From NCBI RefSeq assembly GCF_026745355.1, contig NC_079202.1, forward strand, positions 157,001-221,000: a DNA stretch of 64,000 nt, given 5' to 3'. The notes below the pieces were generated by a model that saw only the letters and a program-made list of their open reading frames with translations, did not search any database and was not told the origin of the DNA. The position numbers and the translations under genes were made by a program. This document shows positions 45,778 through 58,741 of this stretch, piece after piece. This DNA is from Beta vulgaris subsp. vulgaris. Its lineage: Eukaryota; Streptophyta; Magnoliopsida; Caryophyllales; Amaranthaceae. The stretch's first letter is position 1; each line of letters begins with the position of its first letter.

Positions 45778-46901
45778 TTATCTTCTGAAGGACCACTGAA
45801 TCTCCTCCAATGTTCTCCCCTTTGTCTCGGGGACCCAAATGACCACAAAGGCCACAGTGAAAGCACAAACAACCATGTAAATAGAGAAAGTACCTAGAAG
45901 GGGAAAACGAAGCAATTAGCCACAACATATCTGATAACATGACTGGAGTTGTTGATGTTCTCCATCTATATAACGAGAAAGGGGAAAGAACTATTGGGAA
46001 ACTAGGCAGAAGAATACCTCCACTATTCCATGACAACATTATGTTTGCAGTCATTGTCACAATCCATGCTACAAACCAGTTGGCAAGTGTAGCAATACTT
46101 CCAGCCAGCCCCTTGATGTTAATTGGAAGAATCTGCCAGTTTCAGGCGCATTTAAGTTTCCAGAAAAAGATATAGATTTCAAAGAGCTAAACTATGTTGC
46201 TCAGAACCTTCATTTCACCTATGCCGGATCCTCAACACTCAGACATGGATGGACACTTGGACACTTCATTGTGGGACAAACAATTGACAAAGTTCACCAA
46301 AATAGCCAAGTTGAGCACTTGGACATGTACTCGTATCGGACATGGGTACCCAGTCCGAGCAAAATAGGAGCTAAATACTGCGTGCCAAATCCAAGTTCTA
46401 TATAAAAATTTGTAGTTTTCATGGATTAGCGAGAAGTTTTAAATTCTGCATCCGACACATGAGAGAAGTCAACACAGGTCCTTTCCTCAACAAAGAAATG
46501 GTGCTCAAGACCATGACATAAAGCTTCTTTATTCAAATTCTTCGATATTTCTCGTTTCGTAAATGAAACTTCATCACGTTCTCTTTCTTGTCTTGTGATT
46601 TATGCATTAATACTTATTACACAAAAATTTCTTTTTCATTTTTTGATAGGGAGAAGGGAGCTGTTGGCTCTAACTTGCAAAGTAGGGACATAAAGTCCTT
46701 TTCCCTTTTCAGAAAATTCCGTAGCAGGGAAGATTTAGAAGAAATGAGAAGATTGCTGTTGAATTTGGTGTGTAGATTCATAACTGCAAGAACACAGGAT
46801 CTTCTCAATTTGATGAGAGATCTTTTCCGGATATCTCTTACCCTTTTTGATTGTTTATGGTAGTTTGTACATAAAATCAGATTTTCGATCCTTTTTCTAG
46901 A

Positions 46902-46961
<60 letters not shown>

Positions 46962-49900
46962 TTAAAGTTTCTCGTTTCCGTTATTTTCATTCTAACGTGT
47001 GGGTATTTAACCTCTGCTACATGGACACGAGTACACGAGTGTTGGATAAGGGTACGGATTATTTTAAAATCGGTATCCAACTTTAAAATTGAATGATACA
47101 AAAAAAAAAAATTTGGCCAATACATTTCACTGTAATTCTAGCAACAAATATGCGCCGCAAATGAACAAAAAACATTCACAAACAACTTATGGTGGAGCTC
47201 CACAAAAGCTCAATCAAAGCCCATTCGTTAAGTAAACAAATTTGAGAATTTTAGCTCATTATATTTGTGGGAAGCTTAATCATATACTACCTTCGTTCAT
47301 TTTTTATGGTTATATTTAACTTCAATTTTTTTCAGTTTCCAGAGCACATCTTTGACCATTGATATCTTTAGTACATTAGGACATTTGATTATAAGTCACA
47401 TTTTTGAACATATATAAATTAAATGAAACCACCAATATCCTACATTATAATATTGTTTTTACTTATAAATAAGTCACTACATATGGTCAAATCTATTTTA
47501 CTTTGACCACATGAATAGTAACTATAACCATAAAAAATAACTAAGGGTTATTTTTAGAAAAATGGCCAAAATTAATCTCAACTGTGACCGGTCCGCTTTT
47601 AATAATCCCAACAATGGGTTAGTTCTGAATAATCTTAACTATTAGAATTCTTCCAAATATACTCTAGTGACCTACATAAACCGATTTAAGAGATGAACAT
47701 ATGGCGCGACGCAATTTTATAGGTCAAATGTACAAAGACATAGCCAATGTAAACCAACCACCTCCACCCACCCTAGCACCCACTCTACCTCAATCCTACA
47801 GCCCCAACACCTGCTTCACCACAATTCCACCACCATAGCCTCTTGCCGAACCATTGACTGATAGAAGAAGATACTTGAGAATACCCATGAGGTTTACAAT
47901 AATGGGCATGTGGGGGAAGATAAAGAGTTAGAAAATGTCAAAAGGAAACCAAATGCTTAAGTTTCTCCTCTCCATTAACTCATCTCCTTAAAAAAATCTC
48001 TGATTTTTCCCAGCAAGCTCTCAAGTGTCAGGGACTGCGATGAAATCCGTCATCACTGTCTTCATCATTTCTCGCTTTGCGCAATAAAGAAATTTGATGC
48101 TCTCGGAGTTTGAATTCCGGGTCCAAAGATTCGCTTCCCACTTCCCCTAATAATAATTAGGAAGTATAATCTTGTATTTAACACTCTAATTAATTCTTGT
48201 TAAATTGAGTTTTTCTGAGTTGGTCATTGGAGTTCTAAATTTTGGAGGTTGAGTTATGGATGGTTCATGTTAATTTAATTGGTCAAATTTCATTTTCCAT
48301 TTATTAAGAACTCAACTCGTACTTATGGTGGGTTCAAATTCATTTTCGGTTCAGTTGTAAATTGAAACTTTGATTTTAAAGTTTTGGCTTGTTCATGTAT
48401 TTCTCGGTTTGGGTTGATGATGTCAATTTTCAGTTGGTATTGCTGAAGGTCATCGTTATTGTTGTTGTGGTTGAAGGATTGAGGAAGGAAAAAAGTGAAG
48501 TTTACAAGCAGGTTGAGGTTCCGAGAGATTAGGGAACCACGGAAATTGAAAAGAGGAGGTATTCAGGTTGAGCTTTGGGAAATGGAAGAAGAGAAAGAAA
48601 TAAAAAAAAAGAAGCTATCTGTTTAAGCGGTCATAAGTCATTGCGGAGCATATTTAGAAGACATTCCCAATTGTTGGAATTGTTCAGAAATAACCCGTAG
48701 CTAGGATTACTAAAAGCGGATGGCCCATTCTGGTGCATTTTTCCTATTTTCTTCTGAGCACTTTTTTTTTTTGGTTTTAACAATGATATTATCTTACCAT
48801 TGAGAATTTTCCTTTATTTTTGTGAATAAGCACTTTAAATTTTCCTTTATGTTGGTTTTACCATTGACTAAGGGTACGTTAAATGCCACTCTCGAGCCAA
48901 AAATATCAACTTCTCGATCTTTTGCAGTTTGATTATGTTTTCCAACCAGTTTCTTCTCTTTAAATTGTAACTCCCACCCAGAAATGCGAAACTCAAACTT
49001 TCTGCCATTGACACCAACTTCGCCTCAACCTACAAAACCACCAACCTCGGCTTATAAATATTCCCCCACCCCTGCCTTTCCAGCTCCCGGCCCCAATCTA
49101 GAGAAGCCAAGCTTCTTTTCCATATAACCTCATCCAAATTCCAACAAGCCTTGGCATATTGCCTCAGTCTCAGCCAAGTAATTGGCATACCATAAAGCAA
49201 ACAAAAAATTTCTAATGTACCTAAATGTTTGCAAGCCTCCAAGGGTGCGAGGTAGCTTAAGGAAGCTACAATCAGATTGTCATGTCATGGTGAAAATGAA
49301 TAAAATTCGTTGAGATAGTAATCTATCCTTTTTCATAGGGAAAGGGAATATATAAATTGTCGTCATTTTTTTAAAAAAAAGATTCAAGTCAATGACTTGT
49401 TATTTTCACTATATTGGTGAACTTAAAAAAAATGGGGATGAAGATGAAAGAGAGAAGATGACATAGGGTATGTTTCGTTGGCAGGAAAGTGCCTCAACAA
49501 CATGCCTAATTTTTCACATATAATACAGATAATTACGCGTAGCAGATCTGAAGACAGGATCAAAACACAAAATTCCAATAATTGCAAAGCAGAACACAAA
49601 AATTATAGTTCTGTAGGAAATTGATACCTCTGACATTATAATCCACGGAATTGCTCCAATTCCTAGTGAGAAAGTAACCACCATAGCCTGGGTGAAAGAT
49701 CAAGCAACAAAGCCTATAAATCAAAATGTTTCAGAACTTGGAAATTGCCTCAATTGTTAGACGAGGAGCAGACATCAACATACCACAACTCCAACAACTG
49801 AAAGGATGGAGAATACACTGTACCATGTAGATTCGTCTGATACCATTTCCTGACATCAATCACAACATTTAGCACATTTGAAAAATATCGGAAAAATTCA

Positions 49901-52900
49901 TGAAGAAAGAGCAGCACTAATGAGGCATAAAGTTCCTTCTGTCATCACCTTTAAAAAGAAGGACATTGCGACCACTAGAAGACTCAATGTCATCCCAGAA
50001 GAAGAGACCTAATGCAATTTGAAACCACATGCAGAAAAGAGAAATCACACTAAAACTTACAAATCTGAAGAAAATTAGTATAATCTGAAACTAACTTACA
50101 ATTAGAAGAAGTCTGCGTCCTGATTTATCCACCAACCAGGTAGTCACAACAGTTGCGATAACCTATAAGGATAGAAATACCCTCAGAGATCATTTTTTGA
50201 AAAAATAGGAAATGGAGTCACGAGTTAAATAATCAATTTAATTAGGATACAGTAGGCAACACCTGAACAGCACCAAGGCCAAATGTTGCAGCGTTGCTTG
50301 ATGTGACCCCTATTCAGAAGCAATCAATAAGCATAAAGTGCTACAATCAAATTTTAAACTTATCTTGACAAATTTACCCCGTCAAAAAAGGGGGGCTTTA
50401 TATGATTAACCATATACTTCCTCTGTTTTTTTAGATGCAACATTTATCTTTTTGGTGAGTGGATTATAATAATCAAATGTTGCACTAAAAAAACAGAGTT
50501 CACTGCATTCTTGCCCCATTAGTCCATAAATTTCATAATTTTTCCTTTCATAATGTCGAGTATGTATACTTTTCTTATACTCCCTCAGCCCCTCAAATTT
50601 CTTTGCTCTTTCTTTTGAAGTCCGTTCCATAAAGCTATTCCCTCTTTTGCTTAATTACATTGTCTAATGAATAATACCATTCTACCCCAAGTTAAGCAAC
50701 TATGTAGAGTTAGATTTTTTATTGCACTCTATTTGTCTACTATAAGAGTAATCACAAGGACCCAGTTACATTACTGTATTCACCTTGAATTTGGATCTAT
50801 GATAGATGGGAAGAACATAATGGGGAGTAAATAATATTGCGGTTCCATACAAGAGCCCTATTGAAAATGCTCAATTTTAACTCAACAAATAATGTTCAAG
50901 TAAATGGAGGAATCTGGCAGACAAAATTTGTATTTGGACTGGATACAGGAATATGGTACATTTAGGAAAACTCCGACATTGCAGAGATATATAGACATGT
51001 GCGAAAATTGGTGCAAATATAGTATTAACCAACATACTTACCAGCCTCTTTAAAGATGGTACTAGAATAGAACAGGACACCATTGATTCCACTGAGTTGT
51101 TGCAAAATAAGTAAACCATTCCCTATCTGCAAGAGTTCAAACATTTAATCTCTTATAAATTTGAAGTTCATAACTGAGATGAATAGATGGCAGAAATAGA
51201 TATTACCATCAAGGGTAACCAATATCTTCTTTGTCGTAGTTCTGCAAATCTTATGGTGGTTCTTTTGCTACTTGAAGCAACAGATCTCTGCAACATTAAT
51301 CATGGCAATGAGGTAAAACACAGGTCTTCTACATCAAACTCCAACATGTAGCAGAACAAACCATTTGAGGCTTTTAGCCGGCAACATGAGTCTCCTTGAA
51401 ACAAGGACAACGCATATAGGACATTTAATAGCCAGAATTTTACCTTGATTTCATTAACTTCAAGAGATATATCAGTGTCAAAGCCCCGGAGAACTTGCAA
51501 GGAAACCTCAAATTCTTCCATCATACCCATTTTCGCCTGCGAGTAAGACCAAATACAGATTTCAGTACCTGTAATCACATGTTCACTCACGAGGTAGAAG
51601 CAAGAAAATTTAAGTAACATACCAACCACCTAGGAGATTCCGGTATGAAGAATAAGCCAGGTATCAATATAGTGCATGGTAAAATTCCTGAAAAGCACAA
51701 CAACTCATCAACTCAACCACTTGTAGTCTACCTAACTGAAAGGAGGGTCCTCCAAGAGTCCAAGGTGTGTTTTGACACCAGATATGATGCTAGTAATTAC
51801 TAATTAGTATCCCATCCTCCTGTCCAAAGAGCACTATTCTGTACATTTAACTTATCATGATGTATGGTAAGGTATCTATGAATACAATCTTTTAGAAGAA
51901 GTGCTTATCATCATGATCATTATTCTCGAAGTTCACAATGGCACCTTCAGAGACAACACTGTTACTACAGTATCAAAACAGAGATCACACACAACTGCAC
52001 AAGATAGAGCAAACCATTCTTTTCTGAGAGAGAAGCATTTGTGACGAGGCTTTGGGAAAACAAAAGAAGGATAAAGATAGCATTAAGTTCTAGAGCAGAG
52101 ATTACTCATTCAAACATATTCTATAACCAGCAAAAGAAAAATAAGAAATAGAAAAAAGAAAAATACTACACTCTACAGAACGATAAGGTGAGCTAAGCAG
52201 CATGAAGAATTACCTAAAACTGCAAGTATCCTCCACGGGACAAAAAGCCCCAGCATATACGATAGCATTATACCGATTGTAACGGATAGCTATATATAAA
52301 CCACCGCAAAAATATGACCAGATCAGAACCACGTGTATGGTAAATTTCTAAAATATCTAAATAGTCAACAGGAAATAGCTACACAGGCAGAAAGAAATAA
52401 CCTGGTTTACTGAACCCAAAGCTCCCCTCAAATTCTGTGGTGCTATTTCAGAAATGTACACAGGAACCTATATAAGCCATAGTAGCTCATAAATTCAGAG
52501 TCCTTGTTTTTCTCATAATTCTCCATGATATTAACACGACATAAGCATAGACTTTACCGTGTAAGATATTATTCCCACGCCAAAACCTTCCAACATCCTT
52601 CCCATATACAGAAATGAAGAATCCTAATTGAGCAGAGAAAAAGAACAGGGCAGTATTTTACATACAAAACAAAGTCTTGGGCATATTAAAATTTTCAAAG
52701 TTAAAATAAAAAGGGAAATTCTCCTTGAGTTTTGGCTATTGATCTTAGATAACCAATAAAATAGATTTATTTTATAAGATCGTCCTTCTATAGCGTAACA
52801 TCAATGAAAAAAAAAATTATATACATTCTGTCTACATACTCTTGTAAGGTTAACTAATTTCATCAAGGCACAAAATTGCACAAGAAAAATATCTTACATA

Positions 52901-53875
52901 TTAATCAAACAAAAACCAATTTGAATGGCCTATATTATTCTTATTTATATGATTTTATGCTATTATTTGTGTAATTTTGTGCTTTAACGAAATTGTTTAA
53001 CATAAATTAACCTTAAAAAGAGGGTAATTAGCTAATAAAAGTTAACAAATTTCATCAATAATGTCATACTATAGATTAAACAATGATACAGGTAAACTAA
53101 TAAATAATTATTCTTGTCGAAATTCCAATAGCCAAAACACAAGGTTACCTATAAGAATTTCCCCAAAAAGAACTCACTTTGGCAAATGATATAGCAAGCC
53201 ATCCAATTATGTTGGGGATAGCAGCAATCATCAAAGACTGTGATGAACAAAGGTCAAACATGAAAATTGCATTAAAAAGAAAAAATGTGGTGAAATTATA
53301 AATGTTGAAGTAATAAAAGAATAGAGTTTGGTACCCCTTTTCTTCCAATATACTCAGATATTTGACCACTTGCAATTGCCCCAACCATGGCACCCACATT
53401 GGATAGAGAACCAAACCATGAGTACTATATATCAATTTCATGCCCAGAAAACAAGAATGAACAATTAATTTCCAAATTCAACAGTAAGTAAAATCATGTG
53501 TAACTAATAAAAAATAAAATACCTCTGCAACAGAAAGACCAAGTTCATTTGTAATTGCTGATTGAGTTGGAGATGAATAACCAGCCTAAGAAAATCAACA
53601 AAAACATCAACAAGAACATCAACAGTTTAACACCAACACACACAAACACACACACAAAAAGAAAAAAGACATACAGTAAAACCAAACTGAATAGGACCAA
53701 GAGCAACAATAAGAACACAAGCAAGGACAGAGATGGAGCTTTCTCGAATAACTTGAGAAGAACCCATCAAACTTGATTGTCTGGAACCCATTCTATACCA
53801 ACTTCCTGTATGCAAAAATGGTTTCCGCAGATCTCCTCCTCCTCCTCCTAAACCTGCTTCTGAATCTGAACTCAT
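45778..53875 (-). CDS. ERDL6: ERD6-like monosaccharide transporter (ERDL6 type), 18 exons, complete
   Basis: Minus-strand exons: 53875-53675, 53585-53523, 53424-53335, 53237-53178, 52623-52558, 52467-52402, 52289-52214, 51687-51623, 51536-51444, 51287-51207, 51126-51042, 50309-50263, 50162-50100, 50008-49949, 49849-49784, 49687-49628, 46132-46018 and 45893-45778. All have GT-AG borders and consistent phase, giving 490 residues, close to the usual 487 or so. Major-facilitator signatures are present: YIGRKG after helix 2, [10 protein letters not shown] in the central loop, [14 protein letters not shown] in helix 7, GRRLLL, and [14 protein letters not shown] near the end. The N terminus [21 protein letters not shown] and the [21 protein letters not shown] helix mark the ERD6-like vacuolar group; Arabidopsis ERDL6 exports glucose from the vacuole with protons. 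The start is the ATG at 53875. Intron 16 is 3495 bp and holds a TIR element. I see no defect. Calling it ERDL6 rather than a close paralogue is from memory of the sequence. Confidence 0.95.
46133..47540. other. Left part of transporter intron 16; no gene
   Basis: Contains a 91-codon frame at 46588-46863 ([20 protein letters not shown] and so on) that I do not recognise, and phrases such as GACATGGATGGACACTTGGA. Segments near 46230 and 47045 look like mutual reverse complements (CAACACTCAGAC, ACGAGTGTTGGA), hinting at another old inverted-repeat element of about 0.8 kb. Confidence 0.35.
46903..46957 (+). repeat. (TA)n microsatellite, about 55 bp
   Basis: Uninterrupted TA dinucleotides in transporter intron 16. 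Confidence 0.95.
47545..48755. mobile_element. 1.2-kb TIR element (MULE-like) inside transporter intron 16
   Basis: The left arm (about 47555-47690) and the reverse complement of the right arm (about 48755-48615) share AGAAAAATG / AGGAAAAATG, GG(T)CC, TCCGCTTTTA(A/G)TAATCC, GGGTTA(G/T)TTCTGAA and TCTAAATATGCTC or equivalent. The arms are about 140 bp. The interior has no clear gene; 47950-48130 has coding-like composition and could be a captured 5' exon. The target duplication was not resolved. Confidence 0.6.
48756..49627. other. Right part of transporter intron 16; no gene
   Basis: A 70-codon minus-strand frame at 49030-49242 ([20 protein letters not shown], then [18 protein letters not shown]) has a plausible protein look, but I cannot place it. 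It may be a captured or retrotransposon-derived fragment. Confidence 0.35.
50417..50498. mobile_element. Small Stowaway-like MITE remnant in transporter intron 11/12 region
   Basis: CTTCCTCTGTTTTTTTAGATGCAACATTT is mirrored by AAATGTTGCACTAAAAAAACAGAG about 55 bp later, with TA at 50415-50416 on the left. The core seems deleted. Another CTCCCTCAGCCCC terminus, possibly from a different Stowaway, starts near 50581. Confidence 0.5.
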
Positions 53876-55984
53876 TTTTTTTTTTTGGGGTGTCAACAAT
53901 CAAAACAAAGTGGCAAAGTGTCAGCACTTCTTAGTCTTTTGGGTGTTTTCAACCAGTCACTACTCAGTCTTCTCTTCGCCTCAGCTAATTTTTGCAGCTG
54001 TACTGTAAATTGTAATGTTTGTTTGGTGCCTTCTACGTGCTTTTCTCTTCTTTTTTTTTAAAAAGTTTTATTGTGTTCTCTTGGTCTACCACAATAAGGC
54101 TGACCACTTAGTACTACATAATTGATGACACATATCTTTAATTGAGATATGCTCGACACATCCGTTTCTTATCGTCAATATTTTTTAGGGATATTAAGAG
54201 TTGACCCAAGGGCGATGGTCAGAGGTAGATGAGGGTGTATAAGGAGTCTAACCGTACAGAATTTTCAAAATATATTATTTTGAAAATTATATTTCATATT
54301 TGAAGAAATCACCCTTGTTTTCCATCCTTAATCAATTTGTCAATGATTTATCTTTAGATTTTCAACTTTCCATCTTTAGAACTCTAACCTTCCATCTTTA
54401 TTTTCTATAAATTTAGGGGCACAATTTTTATGTTAGAACTGAGGCCCCAAAATCTTCAAGATGGCCCTAGGGAGAGAAACGCCCTCATTTAATTTCCTTA
54501 CGGAAATTGAACGGGCAGGGGCGTTCACGTTTTTTGGCTTTGGCTGAGGCGGGGGCGATGGTAAAATAATATTCTTTTCGTTTTATAATATTATAATTTT
54601 TTTAAATTTCTACACTATTTAATTACTTTTGTAGTGATGTGCATTTTACAAATTATTAGAATAGGTGGTCTAATTTTAACATAAAATTAGACAAATTCAA
54701 TACTGAATTTTTCTAACAAGTCTATTCAATTTCACTCTATCCCAACACTATTCTAGTCATCCCTTTCTCTTCTCCTTCCATTGTTTTCTTAATTCTAGAA
54801 CTACAACAGACGATTTCAAAAAATAACTCGGCAAACTTACGGAACGGATTAAACTAGTCACTAAATGGATTAAATAAGTCAATAAATGGGTTAAAGAATA
54901 TCATTACTGAATAGATTAAATTGATAACGAAATAGATTAAACTGGTCTCTAGATAGATTAAACTAATCACAGTATTAAAAAATGTGGCATGTTTTTTGAT
55001 TAATATACTAGAATAGTCCAAATTATTACAAAGCAAATATACAAACCATTAGCATCAAACACAAGTATTTTATATTGACTGTTGAGATCATAAATATGAA
55101 ATTAGTTCACAAGGTAATACCAGTGAATCGTATTATTGACAACAAAGGTTCTCATAATCTTAATTGACGGACTATCAATTAAATAAATAATTAGAACATG
55201 TAGACACCTTTACAAAATCAATCAAAACACCAAACCATATAGACAAGTAGTAGTAATTTAAACAAAATTAACAAGAAAGAGAGAAAAAGGGAAGAATGGA
55301 TGGTGGCATGCACCTTGAAACGGATGGCTGGTGGAGGTGGTTTGGCACGATCGACAAGGCTATATGGTGAAGCATTGGCTGCTCCAACGAGGTATAAGGA
55401 GAGGGAGGTGGAAGGAGACCAAAAGGTATGAGAGAGAAAGAGAGTAAAATTAACATTAAGGATTAAAATAATTTAATTTATTGAAAATGCGAACCACCAA
55501 ATAGTGCATGGATGGAATTAAATTGTTGGGTAAATGTAAAACCAATTATGAACCATGACTTCTCGGGGAAAGAAAAAGAGACGCACAAAAAACACAAGCA
55601 ATAAAATGCAAAGAATTTGTTCCAAATTCATGTGAATAATCGATCCTATAACTTCTTATATGAAAGATGTTATCTTTGCCCCATTTATAATACAAGCTTA
55701 CGCTGACTAGGATATATTGCAAAAATTAGTGAGCCCATAAATTCAAGGCCCCATAAATTAGGTGACCTGATAGCTTATGGGTCAATTGCGTATGTAATGA
55801 AGATAAATCATTATTAACCTCCCAAAGTCCTAACTATATAGAAGTTTAAGTCGAGGTCGATCCTATATAAACAATTGGTTTCAATTATTAGCTATTTTCG
55901 ATTCAGATAAAAGCAAGCATATAACAAGACGACGATAAATTATATCTTTGCTTGTTGATCATTCATTAAGTCCTTCTAAGACGA
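53876..55984. other. Promoter side of the transporter, then intergenic AT-rich DNA
   Basis: 53876-54060 is the presumed 5' UTR and promoter of the transporter on the minus strand; no TATA box was assigned. 54845-54990 has a degenerate tandem repeat of about 22 bp (GGATTAAACTAGTCA-like). 55270-55460 is somewhat G-rich with a short frame of no recognisable kind. Confidence 0.4.
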
Positions 55985-56703
55985 GGGCAAGGTTATGATG
56001 GGCTGGTAACATAAAAGGTGAGATAAATGGCCTCAAGATTTGATTATGGATGATACTCTAAATGCATACTATATGTTCATTGTTTTGCTCATCAACTTCA
56101 ATTAACTCTTGTTGCCGTTGCTAAAAAGAATAATGAGTGTGGTTGGCTTTTTGATACACTTGGAACCTTGTTGAATGTGGTTGGAAATTCTTGTAAAAGA
56201 AGAGAAATGATTCGAGACATCCAAGCTCAAAATGTTGCTCGATCCTTAGAAATGGGTGAACTTGAAACGGGATCGGGGTTAAATCAAGAACTTGATTTGA
56301 AAAGACCCGGTGACACTCGGTGGGGTTCTCACTACAAAACTCTACAAAATGTTATGAACTTGTTTCCTACACTTGTTGATGTACTTTTGATGATTGGAAA
56401 AATGGTTCAAATGCGGATGATAAGGCAAAAGCTCAAGGTGTTGTGCTCTTACTAGAATCGTTTGATTTTGTTTTTATGGCACAACTAATGTCTACAATAT
56501 TTGGGTATATTAATGAGTTGTGTAATGCTTTACAAAGAAAAGATCAAGACATTGTTAATGCCATGAGACTTGTTTCTTTGACTAAAAAAGTATTGCAAAA
56601 ATTGAGGGATGATGGGTGTTGGAAAATCGTAGAACAACTAAGGGACATATCCAATGTAGATTTTCCCGTCATGACTCCATTAATGGTCAATAATAAACCA
56701 TAA
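55985..56703 (+). pseudogene. Decayed hAT transposase of the ZMYM1 / TTF-zinc-finger type
   Basis: Broken frames read GQGYDG then AGNIKGEINGLKI, and AVAKKNNECGWLFDTLGTLL, NVVGNSCKRREMIRDIQAQ and GDTRWGSHYKTLQNVMNLFP. After a frameshift near 56450 the next frame gives SFDFVFMAQLMSTIFGYINE, LQRKDQDIVNAMRLV and PVMTPLMVNNKP. Plant hAT-type proteins annotated as zinc finger MYM-type 1-like have GQGYDGASNM, the HCFAHQLQL region, RDIQAQ and GTRWGSHYKTL in this order. The zinc finger at the front and the C-terminal dimerisation domain are missing. Frameshifts near 56000, 56030 and 56450 and an early stop make it a remnant. No element ends were found around it. Confidence 0.8.
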
Positions 56704-57837
56704 ATTGAGTTCGCGGGTGAGGGTAGAAATAAGATCATGATTCAAATTCGTCCATTGCTAGCCTCTATTTAATATCAATTCATGTTAAGTTTTATGCAAA
56801 TAAACAATCACAAAATATATTAGTGCAATATAAAAGTTAATCTAATATCTAATCAAAAGACTAATTTTTGGTGACATTTTATCAAAGCAATCATATTACT
56901 GGAATCCTAACCAGATTGTCAAATTATTTTATTAGGCGTTAGAACAATTCCTTAGGTCTTTGATTAGCAATAATAGTTATGTGAGATGATAAATGCAGTA
57001 AAACATACAATCATGCATATGAATAATAATAAAAAAAAATTAAAAGAGAAGATTTAGGATTAGAATGAACAAAGAGCGTTAATTCGTTCAAGATCTACAT
57101 TTGTGACAAGTAAATTGTTAGTAAAATAAGAATTAAATTCGAATTGACCTTCAGGAATTATACCTTGTTGCTTTAGTCTTATGCAATATAGTGATCTTTA
57201 GGATGACCAATCTTGAAACTTAAAATAAGAAATTTGAAGAGATAGATGTGTTTGAATGTGAGTTTGATTATTGGAGAATATGTGTAAAAGTCATTGGAAA
57301 AAGTGTATAAAACCATGTGAATAAGGTATGAAGGCATGTGAAGGTGTATGTAATATTGTTCAAATAAGTCAGATATTTATAGGAAAAAGAACCCAAAAAC
57401 GAAATGAGAAGATAATAAAACCTCACGATTTTATAAAACAGCTCGTGCGCTGAAGCATAAAGTGTGCGCTCCATGCACGATCTTGTGCGACACACACAGG
57501 CTGACCGTCTCGCGCACTAGCTTTTTGCATTTTTTTAGAATCCGATTTTTTTACTCGTTTTAAGATTCTTTTTATTCTTAATGAAAACTTATCCTTTGAA
57601 TTTGAAATCAACTTTCTTTGGGAATAAAAATTTGATTTTTGAAATATCCTTTAAAATTAATTATCTAAAGTAATTAATATTAAAATATTAAAAATGCAAT
57701 TAATTTTCATAATTAATTTAATTGAGCCTCTAAAATTGAAATTGAATTTAACAAATAGATTTATATTTTCAAAATGCTTTTGGCTTAGTTTGTTCGATTG
57801 CTTTTCCTTTGGACCAAACAAATTAAACGACGGTATT
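56704..57837. other. No gene seen
   Basis: AT-rich DNA between the hAT remnant and the CACTA derivative. 57430-57520 is more GC-rich (CTCGTGCGCTGAAGC and so on) but has no credible frame. Confidence 0.45.
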
Positions 57838-58534
57838 TTTTATATAAAAAGGTCGATTTGCGTCGGACCTGAGACCCCTATTTGCGTCGGACTTGGGTCC
57901 GACGGCACAGGTCTCAACGCAGATGACCTAGAACTGATATGCGTCGTATGTGGAAACGAGCAAATGTTTTAGCTATTTGCGTCGCACGTTGTGTACGGTG
58001 CGACGCAAATTGGTCATTCCAGCCCGTACAAACTACAGGCGGGTTATAAAGGGATATAAGTGGAATTTGCGTCGCACATAGCAGGGGGTACGATGCAAGT
58101 CAGTCATCTGCGTCGCACCTTGCGCCATGTGCGACGCAAATGACCTCATGTAAAAAATAAAAAAACGCAAAAAAAACCAGATCTAACAAATAGAAATTTC
58201 ACTAAATATATTTTTTTTAAAAATACAAATCACGAAATGGAACGAACGAAATTTGCCAAAAACCAGATCTCGTTCTTCAATCTCGTTCTTCAAGTCTCTT
58301 TCTTCAAATCGCCAAAAACCAGATCTAATAGAAAGACATCTCGTTCTTCTCAAATCTCGTTCTTCAAATTTAAAAAATAAACATAAATATGACAAAACAA
58401 AGAAATTCTGAATAAAATTTGAACTAAAAATACCTGAGAATAGCCAAGTGGAACGAACGAAATTCGCTGCTCTTCTTCGAACATTAGATCTGAGAAAGGG
58501 TTGGTGTTTTTTCAATTTTTATCGTTGCTTACTT

Positions 58535-58620
58535 CGAATGTGATGTCGTTGTTGGTGTTTGAAGCGGCGGAGTTTAAAAAATAACGAATGTGATGTCGTT
58601 GTTGGTGTTTGAAGCGGCGG
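58535..58620 (+). repeat. 50-bp tandem duplication
   Basis: CGAATGTGATGTCGTTGTTG ... GAAGCGGCGG occurs at 58535-58570 and 58585-58620, inside the CACTA derivative. Confidence 0.85.
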
Positions 58621-58718
58621 TGTTCGACGGACATTCCTCAGGAAACAACAACGAATAGCATAAATAAAAAGCGTTGGTGTTGAGCTGCTACTGCTACTAC
58701 GCCATAGTTGGTGTTTGA

Positions 58719-58741
58719 AGAGAGAGAGAGAGAGAGAGAGG
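58719..58741 (+). repeat. (AG)n microsatellite
   Basis: Short run of AG dinucleotides followed by two GCTGAGAATTGAGAGG units. Confidence 0.9.
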
